Part shown: piece by piece, positions 1 through 10,029 of the stretch
Numbering within the stretch: position 1 is the first letter of the stretch
Layout: each line of letters opens with the position of its first letter
Origin: Lepidurus packardi
Taxonomy: Eukaryota; Arthropoda; Branchiopoda; Notostraca; Triopsidae
Length of the DNA: 64,000 bases
NCBI GenBank assembly: GCA_023053545.1
Contig: JAKZAN010000005.1
Location: forward strand, 5,642,001-5,706,000
Direction of reading: 5' to 3'
Notes under the pieces: generated by a model
Seen by the model: only the letters and a program-made list of their open reading frames with translations
The model's database searches: none
Told to the model about the DNA's origin: nothing
Made by a program: the position numbers and the translations under genes

Positions 1-141
1 CAGGTGAAGGAAACGCGTGAGATAATGGCGGGCGACTTGCTTCAACAGAGCAATTTTACAGCCACCGGATGTTGGCGTTCATTTTCCCGACAGCTACTTG
101 GTAAAAAAAAACAAAAAAACTTAAAAAGCTTAAGAAAATAA
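1..141 (+). CDS. C-terminal end of an unrecognised gene (partial)
   Basis: The first forward frame is open from the window edge to a TAA at 139-141 and gives 46 residues. It includes MAGDLLQQSNFTATGCWRSF and a lysine-rich tail. The stop lies 80 bp from the mRpL27 stop on the other strand, so the two genes would be convergent, which is ordinary in compact genomes. I do not recognise the family. A GT at about 101-102 could instead be a splice donor (TTG|GTAAAA), in which case the lysine-rich tail is intronic. Support is only the open frame and the tail-to-tail arrangement. Confidence 0.3.
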   Translation, partial: QVKETREIMAGDLLQQSNFTATGCWRSFSRQLLGKKKQKNLKSLRK

Positions 142-184
142 CTTCAATTTCAATTTTTAACTTTTGAAAATTATTTTTTTTTCT

Positions 185-190
185 TTTATT
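185..190 (-). other. polyadenylation signal of mRpL27
   Basis: TTTATT on the plus strand reads AATAAA on the minus strand, about 31 nt past the mRpL27 stop codon. The T-rich stretch around it on the plus strand is compatible with a 3' processing region. Confidence 0.5.
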
Positions 191-220
191 TAAGGAACTG
201 ACATTACCAGGACTGTTTTT

Positions 221-1168
221 TTAACACTGGTCCACTAATTTGAACCTACCCTCCTGAGGTTCGGGGATCACGTTGAAGTATTTCTTGTAAATGGAAGTCA
301 TGGTTTCCTTCCGAGAGCCATACACGATTTTTACATAGGAGTGTTCCCAATCCGGCTGGAATTTCTCGCAAGTTACCATTACGCGTCCCGGTTCCAGAGC
401 ATAAAGCGTGCCTTTGTTGCCTATGCCCACCTGAGGAGACAGACAGAGAATTGCATTATTTGTACTCTATTCTGCCGTTGATAGCGAGCATTGGTATGAA
501 TAGGCAGTGAAACAAACTCAAGTTGTGTGCGGTACGGCCAGGAAGGAAACTATGGTTTTAATATGCCTAGGCCACATACGGACTACTTGCCAAGCCGGCT
601 TAAATAAGTTACGACAAACCCATTCTACATTAGGAGCAATCAATGCTTTTATGCCGTCCATATCCAAAACTCGCTCTTGTTCCACGATCATACAAAATTA
701 AAAAGGAACCCATATAATAATTACGTTTAAGCCTGGATGGAAACGTAGGCCGCGCTGAGTAACTAGGATATTACTTTGACGGACTTCATGGCCGTCTTGG
801 AATTTCCAGCCTCGATGTTTTCCAGGTGCGTGGCCTTTCGGATTCCGAGTGCTGCCGCCAGCTTTTTTGGAGGCATTTCGAGCCGGGACTGTGATGGATT
901 GAACCAATTCACCGATTCCTAACAAAATACATATATATTAGGTTAGCCAGAACGCTTGAGAGTTGAGAATTTAAAATAGTGCGCAACTTCTTTCTTTACC
1001 ATGCCTTGGATTCACAAAATCCAGTTCGTACAAAAATGGATGTTGGGATTTATTTTCTATACTTTTCTATAAGGTATTTCATGGCTGCTATAATTAACCG
1101 CCACATTCTAGATTAATTGAAATTGATAGCAACCTACCTCGAGCTTTACTTAACGTTAAAATGGACAT
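221..1168 (-). CDS. mRpL27: mitochondrial ribosomal protein L27, complete, three exons
   Basis: Component of the mitochondrial large ribosomal subunit, homologous to bacterial bL27, which lies close to the peptidyl-transferase centre. Exons are 1168-1138 (ATG plus 31 nt, phase 1), 918-725 and 430-221. Donors are GTAGGT and GTAATT; acceptors are TTTTGTTAG and TCTCCTCAG. The joined product is about 144 aa. The N-terminus MSILTLSKARGIGELVQS is basic, hydroxylated and acid-free at first, as expected of a targeting peptide. The L27 signature follows: NASKKAGGSTRNP, GKHRG, QDGH, TQRGLRFHPGLN, then VGIGNKGTLYALEPG and the long metazoan C-terminal part ending YKKYFNVIPEPQEGRFKL. Both splice phases agree across the exons. 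The family assignment is secure; the short first exon is inferred from phase and donor quality. The start codon lies 119 bp from the end of the giant hAT insertion, so the native promoter has been displaced or disrupted. Confidence 0.9.
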
Positions 1169-1279
1169 TGTAAAATGACAATACTAGGACCGGTGTTTAT
1201 TATTACAGCTCTTTCCAAATGCGACCCTCATTCACAATAAACCAAGCCTTGCAGAGCTGCATACACAAATGGTCTCTTC

Positions 1280-1287
1280 GTTCCCAA
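1280..1287. repeat. target-site duplication (left) of the giant hAT
   Basis: GTTCCCAA immediately precedes the left terminal repeat CAGGGTTGCCAGAT. The identical 8 bp follow the right terminus at 13524-13531. An 8-bp duplication is the hallmark length of hAT transposition. Confidence 0.95.
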
Positions 1288-1301
1288 CAGGGTTGCCAGA
1301 T
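1288..1301 (+). repeat. left terminal inverted repeat of the giant hAT
   Basis: CAGGGTTGCCAGAT. It is the inverse of 13510-13523. hAT termini typically begin CA(G)GG. Confidence 0.93.
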
Positions 1302-1315
1302 TTTTTCTGAGTCAG

Positions 1316-1386
1316 CAAACCAAAGTAACTTGAAAAACAAACCAAAATAAACCACCGGCCTTCCAAAACAAACCAAAAACAAACCA
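1316..1386 (+). repeat. subterminal AAACCAAA-type repeats, left end
   Basis: The motif CAAACCAAA / ACAAACCA recurs about five times. CAAAACAAACCA near 1362-1375 is matched in the same orientation by CAAAACAAACCA near 13469-13480 inside the right end. Clustered subterminal repeats are known hAT transposase-binding sites; that role here is inference. Confidence 0.6.
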
Positions 1387-1853
1387 TTTTTTAAAAAAGT
1401 GTTTAAAATTCGAATTTCTAAAGCAATTACTTCACTAAGTTGTGGAAAACTTCTGCGATACCACTGCGACCTATTTTCCTATTAAATTAATGTCGGAAAA
1501 ATCGTCAGGATTAAAGATATACTCATCATTAAGCAAAATAGAATACAAACCCCAACTAAATAATACAACATTTGATTAAGTTACTTTATTATCACAACGA
1601 GATCATTATATTTTGGGAATTGAAACCCATGCAAATTTGCTCCTGGCATGTGTGCACCGCAATTAAAATTGCACGTTAAAGAGATTCATTTTAGATTATA
1701 TCACAAGTGAGGGCTTTTCTGGGTTAACAAAAGGCAGAAATACAGGCATAGCAAGTTAACCAAAACCTACATACATACATGCTACATGCAGGAAAAAAAC
1801 AAATGATTCTATAAACATGGACAGTAAATGTGTTATAGGGATAAAAAAAAATA

Positions 1854-4301
1854 CTACTCGAAGTGTGCCAAAATCGCGAAGTCTTCAACATCAACTTCAT
1901 CTTCATTATTATTGTTGTACATATTGTTGCTGAAGTACTGAACCATTGCAGCCGTCACTTGAAAATCCCTACAACATAAATTTCTACTGGAAAGGTACGA
2001 CTTAATTCTATCAATTGCGTCAAGCATTTTAATCTCAATTCTATTGCGTTGTTTGTTTTTTACGTACGTCACTAGCGAAAATACTCTTTCTACAACAGCA
2101 TTAGAAATTGGCAACGATAAACAGGCTAAGCAATATTCAGATAACTCTCTGAATGCAAAAAGTCCTTGTACGTCCAGGTAACTTCTGATTGACGTCCAGA
2201 ACTCAACTACGTCTCTAGGGACGGCAACATTTTTAAAAAGATCCGTCTCTGACCAGATTACAAGACAAATTTTTCTATACTGGTCTTCGATTATCTGAGC
2301 GTTCGTTCCCATTAGGTGGGTCAGGGGTAGCTCAGAGAAAGCAACTTTATCCACCTGTGAAAGAACTCGACTAGGAGATAAGTATGATAGGCCACGAAAT
2401 ACTTCTTTGTTTTCAGGTAACCGTGATTCCATCTGAGAGATTAGTTCCAACAGAAACTTCAAACACCTTGCCTGCACGGTTTCAACTACTTTCGCGGCGC
2501 CCTCTTTCGCGCCGCAAATTTGCTTTTGAACAAAAATCTTACATTCGGAGGAAAATTTCGCACCGAAGTCTATATGAGAAAGAGGTTTTTGGTAACCTCT
2601 AGTGTCAAAAACTCTCCCCTTCACACTTTTGTGATGGAGAGAGAGCTCAAAGAGAAGCTTCTCGGGGTCCACACTGGCACTTTGGAACAATGCATTAATT
2701 TGTTCGAATTCTTTCACGAGGGGCGTTAGAAACACAATCAGGAGGTACACAGAATCGTCTTTCATCATATTGCTGATCGACGAACACTTGTACCTCACGC
2801 TAGCGGGAGCTTTGAGTTCTACTTGGTTAAAATAAGCTTTCAACTCTTGCCAGTTTACAAGCAAGTTGTACAGAACTTTACCCCTAACTAACCAGCGAGT
2901 AGCCGAGTATTTTTGAAACGGAGTTGGAGTACCTTTCCTCTCGCTGTTTACGTCCATTGTTTCGAATAAGCCAAGGAAATCCTCACGCCTTAGCTGGCTT
3001 TTCGAAAAAACCCCCAGGGATTTCTGACAACAAAAATCCAATGCTGGATGGCATAACCTCAAAGGCATGCTGCACTACGAGGTTCAGAGAGTGGCAAATG
3101 CATCTGAGCTGAACGCAATTTGGGGCTTCGGCCTTAACTCGGGACCAAACTGAATTGTGGGTTCCAATAACATTCGCCGCGCCATCAGAACTATAGCCGA
3201 TGCAATCAGAAAAACAAAGCCCAACAGATTTTAGTTTTTCTTTCAACACAAGAAAAAGAGCTTCGCCTGTTGTCGATAACACAGGAATTAAACCCAGATA
3301 ATCATAAAGGATACTATTCTCTTTTTCTGAATAGTATCGCACACATACGCAGAGATGTTTAGCCGCTGTGATATCTGTCGATTCATCAATGAGAACCGAA
3401 AACTTCTTATTTCTCAGCTCTTGGGCAACTTCTTCTTCAAGAGCTTTCGAGATCACATTCTTGATGATCTGGGAGCATTTGGTCCTATGCATCCGCAGGC
3501 TTTCCCATCGGCTTCCTTTTCCATTACGCGAAACAATCTCACCCAGATGGTCCATAGTCAAAATTGGGGAGTGACAACATACGTTCAGCGCCATTTCTGT
3601 TTCAGAGTTCTTTCCATTAAACCCTGACCATTTTTTTTTTGTTTTCAAACGTTTTCCAGGAGGAAAAAATTAATCTAACTAAATTTAACATCACTTGCAA
3701 CCTTGCATTTCCTCTATTAGGCGCATTTTTCCATTTTTTTCTCTAACCGCGTCAAGCGTGCAAATATAACCAGTAAACATGGTAGTGCAACACTAAGCCG
3801 ATTACAGCGATCTAAACCGAAAAAGTGACCACAACAATGGCGCGTCTAAGGTAGGATAAATTCGACTAGATTAAGTAAAGCTAGGTTTCAGCTTGTTTGG
3901 TCATGAATTCCGCAGCAGAATGGTAGAAACCAAGAAAGTGGTTGGGACTGTATGCATGCTTGCGTAAAGTAGGGTTAACTTGGTTATCTCAGACTCAGGT
4001 TGACGGTTTAAAACTGGAAAACGTGGTCGGGATATAATGGAAAGTACATACCTATCTGAGCTTTTTTAACTTCGTCATTTTTAGATACAGCTACTGGCTT
4101 GAATGATAACTGCCCCTGACTGCTGGTCTTGCTAGTGTCTTTTGCTATGTGCAAGGCAGTCTTTTGGTGTTGCTCTAGAGAACCCTTGTGGGCTTTTAGG
4201 TTTGAATGGCACAAAATGCAATACGCACTTTCGGTGCCATCAGAGCTCTTCTTCACCCATGGGAAGTCGGCTTCCCAGTCCTTTCTATATTTTCTGGACA
4301 T
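1854..4301 (-). pseudogene. BED-type hAT transposase, two exons, frameshifted
   Basis: Exon 1 is 4301-4052 and starts MSRKYRKDWEADFPWVKK. It carries a BED-like zinc finger (YCILC near residue 27, then QHQKTALH). It ends with donor GTATGT; a 455-bp intron follows with acceptor CTGAAACAG. Exon 2 runs 3596-1854. The join gives KKAQIEMALN, the usual hAT linker. Further motifs are FSVLIDESTDI (catalytic Asp region), IGYSSDGAANVIGTHN (second acidic region), CICHSLNLVVQHA, TRWLVR, and the C-terminal dimerisation block LSLPISNAVVERVFSLV. The conceptual length is about 663 aa, normal for the family. The frame breaks once in exon 2, in the homopolymer pair A6/C5 at 3005-3015 (plus strand). The frame ending FLLSEIPG is continued by the frame starting VFSKSQLRREDF. 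A sequencing indel cannot be excluded there. AATAAA (minus strand) lies at about 1585-1590. Confidence 0.88.
3597..4051 (-). other. intron in the hAT transposase gene
   Basis: The minus-strand donor GTATGT at 4051 and acceptor CAG ending at 3597 join the BED-finger exon to the catalytic exon in phase 1. No coding sequence is visible in the interval; it is AT-rich. Confidence 0.7.
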
Positions 4302-5166
4302 CCCTGGCAGACCGTACTAGCATGTGATAGGAAATGTTAATGAAGAAATAGGCTACAGTACAATGATGCAAGAAAATGCAAAAGAACACAATTAAGTATG
4401 AACACAAAACTTGACAGGCAGAATGCACCGCGAGATAACCCATAAAGAGAAACCAATAACAAATGAATTGTATATCTTAAAACTACGAGTACTTACCAGC
4501 ACAACGGATGTTAAAAACAAGACGACAGGTTGGACTGCCGAATAAGCTGTGACAACGGAATGTTAGTAGTGGTGAACGTGGGTAGGTGGCTGTTCTGGGT
4601 TCGTCTGTTGGTGGTCTGTTGTGGTCGATTTTGAAATGTGTAGAGGTTTTTAGCTGTGCCAGTCTATGATTTTTATTTACTGTTGATTTTTAAAGAAACG
4701 GCTTTGTTTGATGTCATGTCATTATTATGGCATTAATTATGGTATTCTGTAAGTCCTAAAACTATTTGATATAGAGCAGAAAACGGACTTGACTGATAGG
4801 AGAAAATAGATGGTCAGTAAAAATATGAAATGTTATCAAGTTATATGTATCAAAGCATTTATCAATAGATATTAAGTTGTATCAAAATTTATCAGAAATG
4901 CGAATTAAAATGCGAACCAAATGCGAAACGATAACGAACTGAAATTGCATGTTTTTTTTTTTTTTTTTATTGGCATGTTTTAATGGTTTGCTTTTTAGCT
5001 GTGATTTTTATTAATGTTATTAGCTGTGATTATAATATCAGAAGACATTTGCGTTATTGGTAGATATATATTTTGTAAGTTTTTCGCTAATACAGTGAAT
5101 TCACTATTACATGCAATGCAAATACAAATCTAGGTTATTTAGAATAAAAATGTTGACAAAACAATA
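4302..5166. other. AT-rich spacer between transposase and RPA-like gene
   Basis: There is no coding potential that I can support. It contains a T17 tract followed by ATTGG near 4953-4975 and TTTATT sequences near 4968 and 5007 that could serve as polyadenylation signals (AATAAA on the minus strand) for the RPA-like gene. The divergent regulatory region of the transposase would lie at 4302-4500. Confidence 0.4.
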
Positions 5167-6222
5167 TTATTTTTTCTTGGTGACGTTGACGATTTCTTTT
5201 TTTTCTAGGTCTACCGTGAAGTCGAAGTCTTTTGTCGTTAGTAATTTCACGATGACAGCATTCGCAGTGTCTGGAGTCAGTTGTAGAGTTTCTTCTTGTT
5301 TGCAGAAGTCTTTTAGTATGGTTTCTGTCATCGATGCTTCGATAATGTTATTATCGTTGAAGAAACCGACTGTGCCTTGGAAAGTTAGTGGAGTCGTTTG
5401 TCTAAGTTGAATTTTTTTGCAGTTTGTGCACGTAATGGTAGGGTCATCGTTATCTGGAATGGTCGGTTGTCGTTCTGTTTTTTTTTTGCAGGCTAGGCAG
5501 GTTTGGAAAATACCAATGTTGCAGTGGGCTATGGCTTCCAGTATGATGGGCTCCGTTGTGTCGTCTAAAATGGGTTGCTGGATGTCCAGTTGGGCTTCTG
5601 TTCTTGTAAAGAACGATTGCTGCGTCAAGGCGAAGTTTTGATAATCTTGATTATAGATGACATCGGTAATTTCGTAAACTTTGTTTTTTTCGATAGTAAC
5701 TGTTTGGTTTTTCCAGGTAATTAGTGTGGAAGTACAGGTATCGTCTCCAATTGTTATTTCGCGGAACGTTTGCCCTTTGTTCGTTGTCTTCTCTTCGCTA
5801 ATGTTTTGGATTTGAACGATGATTTTGTAACGGGTGTCGGGAAACTCTATACAAGTTTGAAGTGTGGCTTGTTGCTGTTTTCTTGGCGAATAATTAAATT
5901 TGAGCGTTTGATTTGTCTCGCTGATTTGCGAAGATTGGGTAATCTTAATAAGATCGTATTTAGTTCTTTTTTGTGGAGTCTGACCTGAAGGTGAGCTATT
6001 CGGTAGGATTTGGATGGTGATGGGTATCTTGGCGGTCGAATAACGTTTAATTCTGCTATAGGAGCCAGCAATAAACGACAAACATTCTTCGTATGTATTG
6101 TCCGACGTCTGCAGAAAAAAGCGAAAATTTTGGCCTGGAATTTTGGTGTACTTCGATGGACTCTGGTTTTGGCGCAAAGGGGTTATGTCATGGACGTACC
6201 CGGTGTAAGCGTCTGCTCCCAT
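5167..6222 (-). CDS. RPA/OB-fold-like single-strand DNA binding protein with Cys4 zinc ribbon, hAT cargo
   Basis: A single uninterrupted frame of 351 codons starts at an ATG in good context (AACCATGGG). The start MGADAYTGYVHDITPLRQNQ followed by QNFRFFLQTSD resembles the first strands of an OB-fold, as in replication protein A 70-kDa-like proteins. The middle (residues about 135-215, REITIGDDTCTSTLITW, VYEITDVIY) reads as a second OB-fold. Residues about 245-285 hold CLACKK and ITCTNCKKI, a Cx2C-x19-Cx2C ribbon like that in the DNA-binding domain C of RPA1. The tail is acidic then lysine-rich. It lies inside the giant hAT, on the same strand as the transposase. A GTAAGT donor near 6315 and an acceptor TTTCCACCAG just before the start suggest a short 5' UTR intron. 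It is the only intact gene in the element. RPA-like assignment rests on motif appearance only; a role in transposition is inference. Confidence 0.55.
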   Translation of the reverse strand: MGADAYTGYVHDITPLRQNQSPSKYTKIPGQNFRFFLQTSDNTYEECLSFIAGSYSRIKRYSTAKIPITIQILPNSSPSGQTPQKRTKYDLIKITQSSQISETNQTLKFNYSPRKQQQATLQTCIEFPDTRYKIIVQIQNISEEKTTNKGQTFREITIGDDTCTSTLITWKNQTVTIEKNKVYEITDVIYNQDYQNFALTQQSFFTRTEAQLDIQQPILDDTTEPIILEAIAHCNIGIFQTCLACKKKTERQPTIPDNDDPTITCTNCKKIQLRQTTPLTFQGTVGFFNDNNIIEASMTETILKDFCKQEETLQLTPDTANAVIVKLLTTKDFDFTVDLEKKEIVNVTKKK

Positions 6223-6427
6223 GGTTGCCGTTTCTGGTGGAAAGAGAATAAGACATGATGAGAAGAGTTGCAGTGAAGAACTATTGGATTAAAAAGTTGT
6301 GAAATGAAACTATTTACTTACTTTTGCAATAGGGTGTTTCGGAATGGTGAGGTGAAATTCCTTTCAATTTCTTTTTTGGAACTGTATGATGAATATTGAT
6401 TTGCACTTAGTGTTTGGGAGCTGTGAG

Positions 6428-7306
6428 TGGACTGTTTTCTGTCATTCCGTGTGAGGTCTTTTATAGTCGGGTTCTATCGTAGAGTTGATGCCTGGAAGAG
6501 TAGGTTCTTCGTAAAGTCAAGTTCGGTCAAAGTCCAATCATGGAGGCAAAGGTTCAAGTCAATTAGTCAGGTCATTTTCTTCCTTTTGTTAATGAAAAGG
6601 GTACAATTTAGAAAGAAAAAATTTCAAAGGTGTACCAGCAGTTAGGGATGGTCAATTGAAATTTGTATCCTTAGTTCGAGTGTCAAAGCACATTTTGAAG
6701 TTTTCTTGCTTAGTAGCTGGATGCAGTTGTCTTATTGTTTGCCGCTTTTGGTGTGTTTTTAAAAGGTGTCACGTTGTGGAAGGCAGTTAAATTGCAGTTG
6801 GGTTATGCGTATATCGAGTTAAAATAGAGAAAAATACATGATGGTTTTGTATTATACGGAAATCCCAAACTATTTATCTAAAATGCAAGAAATATATATT
6901 ATGTACCTGAGGTAAATCTTTGAAAATGAAAACATCATATTTGTTTTAAAACATACCAATATTTTGAAATGTACTAAAATTGGTAAAAAAAGTGTTGACC
7001 GTTTAATTGGGTGGGAGGGTCCAAACGTCGTGAAATTTGTATGACGCCGCATTTATGGACGTTCCCTTATTAATAGGGAATGCTTTTCCTTAAAATAGCT
7101 TTCGATAATGATCGAAGCCATTTATTCGTAGGGCAATTCGTTTTACGACTTGATGATTTTAGAATGGTTGGAAATTTTTTGGATTGTTATTTTTACAAAC
7201 GAAATAGAATCGGTGGTATCTATGCCGGTATTGGTGCTCATGGGAAATGTTGTCATATTCCATACCTACTATAAGGAAATACTTATAGAACAACATTATA
7301 GTTTCA
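6428..7306 (+). repeat. long direct duplication inside the hAT, copy A
   Basis: The segment begins ACTGTTTTCTGTCATTCCGT and ends near GAACAACATTATAGTTTCA. It is matched in the same orientation by 8047-9085. The copies share long blocks (for example GTGTGAGGTCTTTTATAGTC, GATAATGATCGAAGCCATTT) and differ by substitutions, small indels and a 151-bp insertion in copy B. Copy A lies immediately upstream (on the minus strand) of the RPA-like gene, so it may hold its promoter. No protein coding is evident. Confidence 0.85.
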
Positions 7307-8046
7307 CCTGATTATTGCTGAGCTGCGTAACTGTCCGTGTTAAGAACGTGGAATATTCGATTTGTTATTTATGATTAATAGCAGAAAAATGTATTTAAAA
7401 TGTGTGATCTGAATGTACATTTTACTGTCACTGGGTGTTTGCGGAGTATATTATTGTGTCTGTCTTTTTGCGATGCGGAATTTTGTACTGCTTAGCTATA
7501 TGATGTGATTATGGCATGTTTTGTAGCTTCGTATTTACAAGTCTGACATTTGAATGTAAACAACTTTATGATCTGAATATACCGGGAGTTGAACAAATTT
7601 TTGGGCTTCGGCACAGCATGTATAAATTGGTGTGGTTGGGAGTTTTCCTTTTTTTATTTGTATTGTGTGTAAGTGGCGTATTCCGTGTAGCCTGCAGTAA
7701 TAAGACAAGGTACGTATTTGAAAGTGCTGTCGATCGAGGGATTACTGAAAGTAGTGAATTTTGTTGTTAAAGCATTTATTTTGTTAACGTACCGAAAGTT
7801 GCAAAATTCTTACGTTTCAGTTCAAAAAGGGTGTAGGGGACTTTTTTCTTTTTGTCGTATGTTTACGTTTGTACTCATCAGGGCTGAAGCTACTCGATGT
7901 CTTGATACGACAGGGAATTTCGCCATAGTTTATGTGGACTGTAAGAAACAAAAATTATATTCATGACGTTATAAGTGAAAGAGTAACGTGGTTAAGGTCA
8001 ATAAAAACGCTTACCGAAAGTTGAACAAATCCATATGTATCGGTCC
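7307..8046. other. spacer between the two long direct repeats
   Basis: About 740 bp of unique sequence inside the giant hAT. Frames on the plus strand stay open up to 84 codons but show no recognisable motif. I see no gene. Confidence 0.4.
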
Positions 8047-9085
8047 AACTGTTTTCTGTCATTCCGTGTGAGGTCTTTTATAGTCGGGTTCTATCGTAGA
8101 GTTGACGTGTGGAAGAGTAGATTCTTCGTAAAGTCAAGTTCGGTCAAAGTTGAATCATTAGGAGAAAGGTTTAAGTCATTAGTCAAGTCATTTTCCTCGC
8201 TTTGTTAATGAAAAGGGTAAATTAAGAAAGAAAAAATTTCAAAGGTGTAGAAGCAGTAGCGACAGTCAATTGTAATTCTCATCCTTATTTCGAGTGTCAA
8301 AGCACGTTCTGAAGTTTTCTTGCTTGGTAGGGATAAGGGGTGGACTGGCCTATGGGGCATTGGGGCAGGTGCCTCATGTGCCGGCTCAAATGCCCCATGC
8401 GGCGGCTCAAATTCCTTCTTTATTACTCAGCGGCACCGGCAGGTAGAAAATCCCCATTGCCCGCTGTAGAGCCAGTCCGCTCCGGGTAGGGATGCAGTTA
8501 ATTGTCACTGATGTTTGCCGCTTTTGTGTGTTTTTAAAGGGTGTCATGTTGTGGAAGGCAGTTGAGAAATTGTAGTTGGGCTACGTATGGAGTGGAAATA
8601 TAGAAAATACTTGATGGTTTTGTATGACAGGGAAATCCGAAACTATTTATCTAAAATGCAAGAAATATATATTATGTACATGAGGTAAATCTTTGAAAAT
8701 GGAAACATCGTATTTGTTTTAAAACTTACCAATATTTTGAAATGTTCTAAAATTGGTAACAAAGTGTTGACCGTTTGGCCGGTTTGGGTGGATGGGTCTA
8801 AATGGCGTGAAATTTTTATGACGCCGCGTTTACGGACGCTCCCTTATTAATTGGGATACTGGTTTTCCTTGAAGTATAGTTTTCGATAATGATCGAAGCC
8901 ATTTATTCGTAGGGGAATTCGTTATACAAGCTGATGATTTTATAATGTTTGTAAATTTTCTGGATTGTTATTTTTACAAACGAAATAGAATCGGTGGCAT
9001 CTATATATATAGTCGTGTTATGGGAAATCTTGTCATATTCCACCCACTATGAGGAAATACTTGTAGAACAACGTTTTAGTTTCAG
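8047..9085 (+). repeat. long direct duplication inside the hAT, copy B
   Basis: Counterpart of 6428-7306, longer because of the inserted MITE at 8334-8484. Outside the insertion the two copies align end to end with scattered differences, which shows that the duplication is not recent. Confidence 0.85.
8334..8484. mobile_element. 151-bp nested MITE with 8-bp target duplication
   Basis: Flanked by the identical 8-mer GGTAGGGA at 8326-8333 and 8485-8492. The ends are imperfect inverted repeats: GGGGTGGACTGGC on the left, GCCAGTCCGCTCC on the right, sharing GGACTGGC. The duplicate copy A around 6712-6725 is continuous across this point (TAGTAGCTGGATGCAG), so it acts as an empty site and proves the insertion. 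The 8-bp duplication suggests hAT-type mobilisation. Confidence 0.82.
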
Positions 9086-9710
9086 TTATTTACTTACTTT
9101 AGTCTGTGGGAGTTTGGAAATGGCAGCTGAAGGCGGTGGGAAAGTGTGCTAGTGTTTGATGTAGTGTTTGTTGTAAAATGAGAATGAACGTAAGTGTTGC
9201 GGGACAGCAAGACGTGAAAGGTCTGAGTGTGATACGCACGGTATTGTTGATGAATCCTGTATCTTGTTGAATACATGATATTCTAGGCAAAACTGTGAAA
9301 ATCAATATTTGTCAAATAGTTGTATTCCAAATTCTAGAGTGAAAGGAGCTGATTAGACTATATGTGTAGTTATATATATACACTTTTGTAGACTTTGGGA
9401 CGATTGTATAAATCTTTTTTGTTTTCGGTATTCTTTAGAATTATTTTCACATATCGTATTTGCAGATGAATTTATTTGAATTATTATTTACTTATGTACA
9501 TTTGCTTTGTATAATTATATTTATATAATTTAACAGGCATTGCCCATTTTGTTATGTATTCGATGAGGCATATACATTTGTGTGATTCTGATAGGCTTGA
9601 AGCTCCGTATTTGGTAATTGAATGAAAATAACTTTGTGATCTAATAGTACGTTTCATGAACAGTTGTAGAATTAGGTATGTTTGAGTAAATATGATGTAA
9701 CGTTAATGAT
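9086..9710. other. non-coding interval inside the giant hAT
   Basis: AT-rich sequence with no supported gene. On the minus strand a frame at 9276-9094 begins MYSTRYRIHQQYRAYH and ends exactly at a GTAAGT donor-like site. It could be an exon, but its phase does not join the RPA-like start, so I do not call it. Confidence 0.3.
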
Positions 9711-9718
9711 GAATATAG

Positions 9719-9850
9719 CAGGCCCGTATCAGGGGGGGGGGGGGGGTTTGGGGGTTCAAACCCCCCTCCCCGAAATGTTTTTTCTCCATGACGATATTAT
9801 ATACTACCCCCCAAAACCCCTCCGGAACCAAAATCCTGGATAGGGGCCTG
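9719..9850. mobile_element. 132-bp nested MITE with poly-G/poly-C arms
   Basis: The left end is CAGGCCCGTATC and the right end is its near inverse GATAGGGGCCTG. Flanks GAATATAG (9711-9718) and GAGTATAG (9851-9858) form an 8-bp target duplication with one mismatch. A G17 tract and GGTTCAAACCCCCC form a GC-rich foldback. This is consistent with a non-autonomous hAT element nested inside the giant hAT. Confidence 0.75.
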
Positions 9851-10029
9851 GAGTATAGTCATATGAAGTAATATATATGTTGGTTTGAGTCAGGGGTTTG
9901 AGTATGTCAGCAATTTTGAGAGCTTATGTACTGTGAGTAAAGAGTAAAAATACAACAATCGTTTTGTAGCTTTGTATCGTTGTGAAGCAGGAATTTATTA
10001 GTACGAGACTGTGGGAATACACATTTTGT

